From Zygnema cylindricum (lineage: Eukaryota > Streptophyta > Zygnematophyceae > Zygnematales > Zygnemataceae): DNA of 42,775 nucleotides. How positions within the stretch are numbered: the stretch's first letter is position 1; every line of letters begins with the position of its first letter. Below are positions 35,312 to 42,775 of this stretch, in pieces. The notes beneath the pieces were generated by a model. It searched no databases, had not been told where the DNA came from, and saw only the letters and a program-made list of their open reading frames with translations. Made by a program: the position numbers and the translations under genes. The stretch is taken from NCBI GenBank assembly GCA_037447655.1, contig JBBHKE010002378.1, positions 17,501 through 60,275 on the forward strand, given 5' to 3'.

Positions 35312-36845
35312 AGGGTACGGCCCCATGTGGCTAAGTACGGGTTATTTTCTGTCGTTTTCCTTTAAAACTTAGTGCCATACTGCCTAAGGGTATGTCCCCA
35401 TGTGCATAAGTAAGGGTTTTTTTCTGTCGTTTTCATGTAAAACTTAGCGCCGTACTGCCTAAGTTGCAACCTTACGAAGGAATCGCAAATTTGTAGAGTA
35501 CAATTTGCGTCATCCTCAAATTTAGGATGTATGAAAATTTGTCGTCTTGTGATTTTCGACCCACTTCCACGACAAAAAACCTCATCTTCAACCTCATGCG
35601 CAATGTGTTTTAAAACTATGTATTTTCGATAAACAAATAAGAACATATATTCGCACGTGCCGTAATTTTCGAATATTTTCATACGATTTACAAGGACAAA
35701 GAAAAGTACAGAATTCGCTATGTTTTGTCCGTTTGCGTTCTAATACGACGAAGAAAAGTACACAATTTGTTTGGTTTTGTCCGTTTTCGTCCAGTACGGA
35801 TTTCTTTTTTGTAGGGGTCTTCAAATTCCGATGCCATTTCACGTCAACTGGATAGGAGACGCAAAGGCAAAGCGCCTCGTCTTCAACCATGAGACGGCAC
35901 AGACTGGAATGCGGTACGTCTACAATGTCACTGTAAGACATGCGACGTCACAAGCAGTTCCAAAATATAACGTGCGACAACACAGACTGTAGACGTTGAT
36001 AGCAATCGCAGGTATTGTCGATGTATACAATCGTCACAAGCGTAAATTACGATTTTGTCCTTACAGACATAGGGACACTTGAAAACCGGGTCTGGCAGAA
36101 CAAAGGAAGTTCGTTAAGTTACAAATACATGGGGGCATACCCTAAGTCGCGACCGTACCAAGAAATCGCAAATTTGTAGAGTACAATTTGCGTCATCTTC
36201 GAACTTAAGATGTACGAAAATTCGCCGTCTTGTATTTTTCGACCCACTGTCACGTCATCTTCAAACTTATCATAAACCACATTGGCAATGTGTTTTAAAC
36301 AAAGTAGAACCGTTTACACAAATTGTAAAACATATTCCCACGTGTGAAAAAAATTCAAAAGTTTTTGATGACTGAAAAAAGTACAGGGCTGACCGTTTTT
36401 GTCCGCATGCACCTTGTACTTTTTTTTTAAAGGGTCTCGATGGTGCAGTGTCATTTCACGTTAAGGTGAAAAATTTGCGAAGGTGTAAAATCTGCGAAGT
36501 CATGGGGGCGGACATGAGAGGTTTACGCAAAAGCATGTCGTACAACCACGGCTGCAAGGCTCTACGTCTACGATGTCACACAATGACATGCGATATGCCA
36601 AATCGTTTCAAAAATAACGATGTGCCTTGCGACGCTTCAAAAAGTTTCGAAAAATACGGTGCGGCAAGACTGATTGTACACGTTGACAGGCGTTAAAGGC
36701 ATGCATTGTCGACGTATACAATCGTCACAGAGTTAAGGAACAAATTCGAGTAAACACATAGAGACACCTGAAATCCGGGTCCGCCGGAACCGCGCTAAAA
36801 AACAAAGTAAGTTCGCTTAAGTTACAAGTACATGGGATCATACCC
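35312..36845. mobile_element. GGGTATG-ended element with tandemly repeated body
   Basis: The left terminus occurs twice (35312 and about 35386, GGGTATGTCCCCATGTGC) and the right terminus twice (near 36143 and 36845, CATGGGGGCATACCCT type). The body is present as two diverged copies, 35466-36143 and 36149-36845, sharing AATCGCAAATTTGTAGAGTA, CGACCCACT, GTCATTTCACGT-like and TACAATCGTCACA blocks in order. Open frames in the two bodies (35771-35992 and 36448-36696) differ and match nothing known. Confidence 0.7.
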
Positions 36846-36980
36846 TTAAACATCCTTTCTCCGTACATACTTGTTTAATTTTCAAACTGAGACCTCCAAT
36901 CGGAAGTTGAGAATGTTACATTTCAATCGCAATTGTCAGATCCACAATCCGACAAGTGTGTACGGAGAAAAGATGTTTTA
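36846..36980. mobile_element. Small TIR element, about 135 bp
   Basis: Inverted ends: TTAAACATCCTTTCTCCGTA and TACGGAGAAAAGATGTTTTA. A related sequence lies at 18925-19025. Confidence 0.6.
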
Positions 36981-37008
36981 AGTGGCGAAAAAAATATTGA
37001 CGCTAATA

Positions 37009-37041
37009 ACGATTCACGGTGTAATGTACACCGTGAATCGT
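37009..37041. repeat. Palindromic junction of two MITE termini
   Basis: ACGATTCACGGTG, a 7-base TAATGTA centre and CACCGTGAATCGT form a near-perfect palindrome. It is the right end of the element at 35272-37021 meeting the left end of the element at 37029-37547, each keeping its own TA. Confidence 0.85.
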
Positions 37042-37547
37042 TACGTCATTATTGGCGTACAGGTTTCTTTAGCGTATAGGAATAATTACCGTTATTTACG
37101 CTAATTGAGAATTTGGATTTAAAAAAATACATACATCCTGATTATTTACTTATACTACTTTGGTTTTTTAAAAAATGAAAAACCCGCCCCAAAGAAGCTT
37201 ACACTATTATAGGTACATGTACAAAATCTGACAAATCGTACACAACTTGTACGTTCACACGGTCGAAACGCGGTTGTCGGACAAATATGTGCGAACGTGA
37301 TTTTTGACAGCCCGATTTCATCCCCTTTTTAGAGCGCATATTGCCATGCGTCCGTGGTTACTAAAACCCATTAATTATACTTTTTCACTAAAAAGGTACA
37401 TTTTTGTATGGTATGACACTAACCGTACACCACTCTATTTAGATGACAAAAATAAGAAAAGAACCCTAAATGGCATAAATGAAAAAACATAATAATTTAT
37501 GCTATTTAAGAATTTGGAAAAAAAAGTTACCTTAAATAGCGTTGGTG
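37029..37547. mobile_element. MITE, CACC-ended family, adjacent copy
   Basis: Left terminus CACCGTGAATCGTTACGTCA, preceded by TA. The right end is probably CTTAAATAGCGTTGGTG at 37531-37547, a weaker inverse. The interior (AAAATCTGACAAATCGTAC and ACACGGTCG) matches 4289-4837 in inverted orientation. Confidence 0.6.
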
Positions 37548-37914
37548 AACAATACTGAATCTTGCAACCTTTTGGCCCCGCGGGGAGCCGAAGACGTCCG
37601 CGACCGCTCGTTTAGGGTTTATTTTTTCTGTTTTTGTTTTTTTTTTATTAAAAAAGCAACCCAAAATCCAAAACCCGAAACCCTATTTCTCGTACCCGAT
37701 CCCCAAGAGGTGCCGAATGTCGGCGCGAGGTGCCGAAGGTCCCACACTTGAATGGGGGCTTGTTCGATACCCATACTGTCCAGTCCATGCTCCATGCCCG
37801 ATGGGGGGAATTTCGAAGGTCGGTACGGCCCCGAGCACACCCACTCCATACTATAGGATGTCTCGTGACCGTGACTTTCCTTGTAGGTGTACTTTCCGTG
37901 TTTGAAAGTACACA
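37548..37914. other. GC-richer unassigned segment
   Basis: About 340 bases of higher GC than the surroundings, with GAGGTGCCGAA words repeated near 37706-37740. Overlapping open frames on both strands have no recognised domain. It could be a diverged repeat or captured gene fragment. Confidence 0.4.
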
Positions 37915-38835
37915 GCCCACCGCTATTAGAGTAAAGCGAGTGTCTCTTTGAACCATAGATGTCCTATGCGCATTAAATTCACGGAATAGGCAAACGAATA
38001 ATACGTACAGTGCGCATCAAACGATTTTGAAAATTTACTCGTACATTTATTCTACACTCGTACATTTTTGTACATTTGCATACATTGTCCGCGTATGTTT
38101 TTCCTCTTTAAGGTTATTTAAGGGAAGATTTGGGGTTTTTAGGGTACAATTTCGTACATTTCGTATGTTTAAGTATAGCTGCTTTACATTTTTTGTACAT
38201 TTACGTTCAGTTTTCGTAGTTTTCCGTAATTCTTAGGGTTTCTTTTTCTAGAATTTATAGGGTACATTCTCGTACATTCTCGTATATAGAGGTACAGCCG
38301 TGCTACATTTACGTACAGTGTCCGTGCATCTCTGTACTTTTTATGATTATTTACTTATTTGACCTATTAAAACGGGATTTTAGGGTTTTTGGGGTACATT
38401 CTCGTACTTTCTCGTATATTTCAGTACAACTGCCTTAGAATTTTCGAACTTTTAGGATTTGTAGGGTACACTTTCCGTATGTATTCGTACATTCCGTATT
38501 TTTGCCATACCTTTTTCAGATATTTTTCAACATTCTAGGGCTACACTTTCCGTATATATTCGTACATTTCGTACATGACCGTACATAAAAAATGGCACGA
38601 AAATTACGAAAATTATGAAATTTGACAAATACTTCGTACTTTTCGCAAAAAAGTCAAAATCCAACCGAATTGGACAAATATGCTTTGAACCAAAACCATG
38701 TACTAACCACGAGTGTATTTATTAATTACTGTAAATCTATTTTTTCATAAGCCAATATTGAGCCACGTTGCAGAACATAATTTACTGTGGTTTATCCTAA
38801 TAAATTTTATCCTAACAGCTCAAATAGCGGTGGGC
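37915..38835. mobile_element. TIR-bounded 921-bp element built of degenerate GGGTACA repeats
   Basis: Ends GCCCACCGCTATTAGAG and CTCAAATAGCGGTGGGC are inverted repeats of about 16 bases. Inside, blocks starting GGGTACATTCTCGTACATT recur at about 38140, 38258, 38390, 38465 and 38540 with drift. I saw no clear target duplication and no coding region. Confidence 0.55.
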
Positions 38836-38929
38836 GATTAATATAATCTAGGGTTGTGTACCATCATTTTTTTTATCTCCGGGGGGAGTCTCGATCTCTT
38901 TATTAATAAAATAGTACACGTGTGCATGT

Positions 38930-39475
38930 AAGGGGGAGGGGGAGGGGGAGGGGGAGGGGGAGGGGGAGGGGGAGGTGGAGGGGGAGTGGGAGGGAGAGGG
39001 AGAGGGAGAGGGAGAGGGAGAGGGAGAGGGAGAGGGGGAGAGGGAGAGGGAGAGAGAGGGATTGGGAGAGGGGGAGAGGGAGGGATTGGGAGAGGGAGAG
39101 AGAGGGAGAGGGGAGAGAGGGGGAGAGGGAGATCGGAAGAGAGAGAGGGGGAGAGAGTGAGAGGTGGAGAGAGTGAGAGGTGGTTAGAGGGAGAGGTGGA
39201 GAGGGGGCGAGAGACGAGGCGGGAGAGATGGGGGGGGAGGAGAGGTGTCACGGAGAGGGAGAGGGAGAGGGAGAGGGTGAGGGAGAGGGGTTGGGAGAGG
39301 GAGAGGGGGAGAGGGAGAGGGCGAGAGAGGGAGAGGGAGAGAGGGGGGGAGGGAGATAGGAAGAGAGTGAGAGGTGGAGAGAGTGAGAGGTGGAAGTGGA
39401 GAGGGGGCGAGAGATTAGGCGGGAGAGAGATGGGTGGAGAGGAGAGGTGTCACGGATAAGGGGAGAGGAGAGGGA
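38930..39475. repeat. Purine-rich GGGAGA satellite with a larger duplicated unit
   Basis: GGGGGA units pass into GGGAGA and AGAGAG units. A larger unit of about 210 bases, ending in GAGAGGTGTCACGGA, is present twice (ends at about 39255 and 39454). The long open frames here are artefacts of base composition. Confidence 0.9.
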
Positions 39476-41815
39476 TGAAAGATTAACAGAGGACAACAAA
39501 GAGGATACCTCAATATGTTTTTGATAGAAGTTTTATCCGTTACTTTTTGATGTAAAAATATTTCTATTTCTCTGTAGAGATGGTGGGGGAAGGGAATATT
39601 GATGGGGCAAGGTCGTATCCACATTATGTGCAACTCTAGAACTGAGAAGAGGACGATTGGGAACTTTTCAAGAGCAGAAAAAAAATTCAGATTTGAAAAA
39701 ATGAGGAGAACATCTTATTGGTGATTAAACAATTTATCACAAATAAGCATAACAAATGTTTACTAAATTCCACCAACTCCACACACTTTCAATAGTCACT
39801 GAAAAAGACACAAGGATTTTAGCTGTTGTTTCTTCTCTTATGCCAAAAAAAAGAACTAAAAAAAAAAACAAAACACGACACGATTTACACCGCAGAAAAA
39901 TCAAAACATCTTTTCAGTTCAACTCAAAATTGGTTTGAACCAGAATGAATAAAAAAGAGGGCCCAATTTTTTTTTGAAAAAGAAAAAATAAAAATAAAAC
40001 AACAAAGAGAAGAACCGACAAATAGAACCTTTCATGCTCTAAAGCGAAGAAGAAAAAAAAAAAAAAACACCAAAAATAGACAGAAAAAACAAAAACAGAC
40101 TGAACAAAACACAAAACCCCCAAAAAAAAACACCAAAGACCGAAATAGTCAAAAAAACGCGAGAAAACGCCAGAAAACATCAATAAACACAATAAAAGAA
40201 AGAAACATACAGAGTTTCTTTTCATTCCAGGTTGCCGCCTCCAGTAAAAAATGCTTTGACCATTCTTGACCAAAACCCCTACTGGCTAGTTTAAACGGTT
40301 TAACCGCATATATATTTGGTCTTTTATTGCCCAGTCTCCCGGAGGGAAAGAGAAGCGCATACTAAATCTCCTAACTTTTATGTTTTACTGCAAAAACACT
40401 AAAAAAACCTATTCGTACAAAAAAAAATGAAAACAAACAACTGAAACAGAAAAGAAAAACACAGAAAGAAAAACAAAGAAGAAAAAAAAACGACAGTCTA
40501 AAACGTATTCTACCTAAACTACAAAGAAAGGAAATGGATCGGAAAACCCTAAAATGCTAAGTCACACCCTTAGAAAAAGAGAGAGAGAGAGAGAGAGAAG
40601 AAGACAAAACAAAAAAAAGGGATCTAATCAGGGCGGCTAAAGTAAACAAAAAAAAAAGTGACTTCTCTCTAAAACCCTGAAACTATTCAAACAAAAACTG
40701 AGAAAACCAAATCCGTCAAGATATGCTCTTCCCTCTCCCTCTCCTTCCCTCCCATTTCGTCCCCTTCTACTTCTTGAAATCCTTCAGTTCCACAGTATAC
40801 AAATTTTCGTTTCAAATTTTATCTTGATTGCTCCTCTTTGCAATCACCAAATGCTCAAGAGGCCATAATCCTCTCTCTCTCACTCTCTCTCCCACCCTTT
40901 TTCCCCCTCTCTTCGCGTATCCCTCTCACTCCCTCTCTCCGTTTCTCGCTTCGACTCTCCCTCTCCTATTATGTCACATCCCTCTTTCTCACTAAGGAAG
41001 CTAAAAGTGGAAAATCCTCTCCCTCGCTTTCTACCTCTCCCTCTCCTCAACTAAGTCGCAAGATACTCCCTGCAACCTCTCCCTTCCTCCTAGTCTTTTC
41101 ATCCTCTCACCTTGTCTACCTCTTCTCTCCTTTTCTTCCTCTTCTTCCCTCGAAAGATATTCCATTCAAAGCAAAAGGAGATAGGTCTTCCCAAAAATAC
41201 TCTTTCCCCTTTTTCTCCCTCTTCTTCTTTTTTCATCCATAGGAGATATTTTTGTCGCGTAGAAAACATTCATCTTGAAAAGGTTTATAATATAAAAACT
41301 TTACTGTTGAAAAGTTTCTACACGCCAAAACGGGAAAACAAAAAGTTCTCTCCTTCGAACTCCTGCTTCGATCTCCACAATCTGAAATTTCTCAAATTTT
41401 ATGCCTCTTGAGCATTTGTCTCCATTTTCCAAAACTACAAATACACAATTTTTCCCCACTCTCCTCGGGGGAAAAAGATCTCCGTGATTCAGTTAAAAAA
41501 GTTCCACAATCTCATTGTAAACGTCAACAATTTGATAATAAAACTCCACAATTTGACTACAAAAATCCACAATTCGGTCACAAAATCCTGTCTCTCGTCA
41601 TAAAATTTTGTCATTCAACTATAACCTTTCACCATTTCCACAACGATTGGTTTTCCATTACAAAACTCCATGCTTTGGAATCCATTTGACTCGAGACGAT
41701 TCGATTCGAATCGAATAAAAAGAAGAAATCGAACGCTCAGATAGTTAAACAAGACAAAGAAAAACACCCAAAAAGAAAAAAAAAATTACCCGAAAGAAAA
41801 ACATTATTAAACAAA
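39476..41815. other. Gene-free flank downstream of the ARM-repeat gene
   Basis: A-rich and CT-rich DNA with a GA microsatellite near 40579-40598 and CT-rich runs at 40725-41220. AAAACCCTAAAA at about 40541-40552 resembles a telo-box. 41515-41640 holds loosely repeated CACAATTTGACTACAAAAAT words. The right part likely contains the 3' untranslated region of the ARM gene. Confidence 0.45.
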
Positions 41816-42704
41816 CTAGTCTCCTCCCAGCTTTGCTCTCATCCTGATCTGTTTCATCGCTCCTCTCATCGACTCCTCCGCCATCTCTCTCACGACAGTA
41901 TTCTCGCTCATAAACTCGTTTTGAATTCGATTCATTCGAGGAGGAACGGGACGGGGAGACAAAGGACTTTTGGGACTCGAAGAAGTACTCGTACTACCGG
42001 CGAGATTCGAAACCGACAATCCTTGCCATAATTCTGAAGTACCGGGAGAAGAAACCATGACAATGGGAGCCGATCCCGGTCTCTCCAAAAACTTCAACAA
42101 TTGTTTCAATTTCAACCGTAATCTCGGATACGCGTCCACATTCAACTGCAAAAGAATCGGTACGCTTCCCGAATCCACCGCTAAATGACAAAATTTCCTC
42201 GACTGGGCACACGCCGCCAATAAAGCCGAAACCGCAACTTCTTTCCCTCTCTCCGACCCTTTTTGAATTTCCGCCAAAAGAGAGGGAATCGCATCCGAAG
42301 CCTCAGCTAAAGCCACTCTCCCTTCCTCAACCGCGGTCAGTGTAAAAATCACCGAAACTGCTTTCTCCGCGGCTTGCGATTCCGGGCAGCTTTCCAAAAC
42401 TTTCAAAAGCCCCGGGATTGGTCGAGCTTGCAAAATTAACGACCGATTCGATTCACTTCCCACGAGGTTGTAGAGAGCGTGAGCCGCGTCTCGACGGCCC
42501 TGACGAGTGCCACTTGTCAAAATCTCGACGATTAAGGGAATCGCTCCGGCCTCTCCTATGGCGGTTTTGTGGGAGTCTCCAGCGGCAAGAGTGAGGAGAG
42601 CCGCGACGGAAGCTTCTCGGAGGGGGGAGAGGGAAGGGTCAGATTTGTGGAGGAGAGAGACGAGACGAGGGATGCCACCGGAATTGACCATTTGAAGCTT
42701 GTTT
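41816..42704 (-). CDS. ARM-repeat protein of plant PUB type, last exon(s), 5' partial
   Basis: Armadillo-repeat protein resembling plant U-box/ARM E3 ligases. The U-box itself is not in the window, so ligase function is inference. From the in-frame ATG at 42691 there are 291 residues: about five ARM repeats in residues 1-214, with typical SGGIPRLVSLL, AGAIPLIVEIL, AAHALYNLVGSESNR and DSGSVPILLQL segments, then a Ser/Pro tail (about 215-255) and a basic end (RGAMKQIRMRAKLGGD). The ATG is probably not the start: the frame continues upstream as NKLQMVNSGG, and NK before this helix is usual in ARM repeats. A TTCGATAG acceptor at 42705-42706 with a CT-rich tract behind it suggests an exon boundary at 42704. 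Confidence 0.85.
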
Positions 42705-42715
42705 CTATCGAAGAT

Positions 42716-42718
<3 letters not shown>

Positions 42719-42775
<57 letters not shown>
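42719..42775. repeat. GA/CT microsatellite at the right edge
   Basis: Uninterrupted GA units to the end of the window. On the coding strand of the ARM gene it is a CT tract immediately before a candidate splice acceptor. Confidence 0.95.

Larger units (their letters stand above)
35272..37021. mobile_element. CACC-ended TA-flanked element, 1.75 kb, filled by nested insertions
   Basis: Outer termini: left CACCTTGAATCGCTATTAGC with about 20 further matching bases to CGCCAC; right the inverse, ending ACGATTCACGGTG; TA on both sides. Between them lie the GGGTATG-family composite (35312-36845) and a small TIR element (36846-36980). The outer element is thus only a shell of about 40 bases per side. 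Confidence 0.75.

Noticed and set aside
36448-36696. Cys-rich 82-codon frame in the GGGTATG element
   Set aside because: The equivalent place in the sister body codes for a different peptide, so there is no sign of selection on the protein.
38838-39499. Open frames rich in Pro/Leu/Ser or Arg/Glu/Gly
   Set aside because: Composition artefact of the purine-rich satellite; no start context, domain or splice support.
40838-41242. Ser/Leu/Pro-rich 134-codon frame on the plus strand
   Set aside because: CT-rich composition explains the openness; no splice signals or domain, and it lies in the downstream flank of a minus-strand gene.

Overview
The window looks like low-density nuclear DNA of a plant. 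Four gene models with spliced or exon-length coding sequence are of clear plant or eukaryote type: a 14-3-3 protein, an organellar ribosomal protein L20, an RBM7/SF3B4-like RRM protein and an armadillo-repeat (PUB-type) protein. A fifth locus is a two-domain trihelix (GT-2-like) transcription factor, a plant-specific family. Telo-box motifs (AAACCCTAA type) lie upstream of several genes, as in plant promoters. Species is not determinable from the sequence; the mobile-element mix and AT-rich, microsatellite-rich spacers would fit a large plant genome, and that is inference only.

Layout. 1-2290 (minus): trihelix gene, running off the left edge, built of two tandem homologous halves and carrying two apparent one-base homopolymer losses. 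2.3-19 kb: almost gene-free, a mosaic of non-autonomous DNA transposons (a TA-flanked CACC-ended MITE family, a TAGTGTTG-ended hAT-like family, a family ending in CTAGGTCT-type inverted repeats, and others), plus one possible first exon at 7961-8173. 19.9-21.6 kb (plus): a decayed reverse transcriptase with a zinc-finger-like N-terminus. 22.8-24.9 kb (minus): L20, with a tandemly triplicated 3' end. 26.3-29.5 kb (plus): the RRM gene, head-to-head with L20 across about 1.4 kb that holds telo-boxes and a 306-bp MITE with a perfect 8-bp target duplication. 32.5-34.2 kb (minus): complete four-exon 14-3-3 gene. 35.3-38.8 kb: nested transposons. 38.9-39.5 kb: a purine-rich satellite-like tract. 41.8-42.7 kb (minus): the last exon of an ARM-repeat gene whose upstream exons lie beyond the right edge.

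The genes are unrelated housekeeping or regulatory loci and do not form a pathway. The most interesting material is structural: the internally duplicated trihelix protein, the 575-bp direct repeats that exactly bracket a transposon, the nested and palindromic MITE junctions, and the copied tail of the L20 gene. I saw no tRNA, rRNA, CRISPR array or bacterial-type operon.
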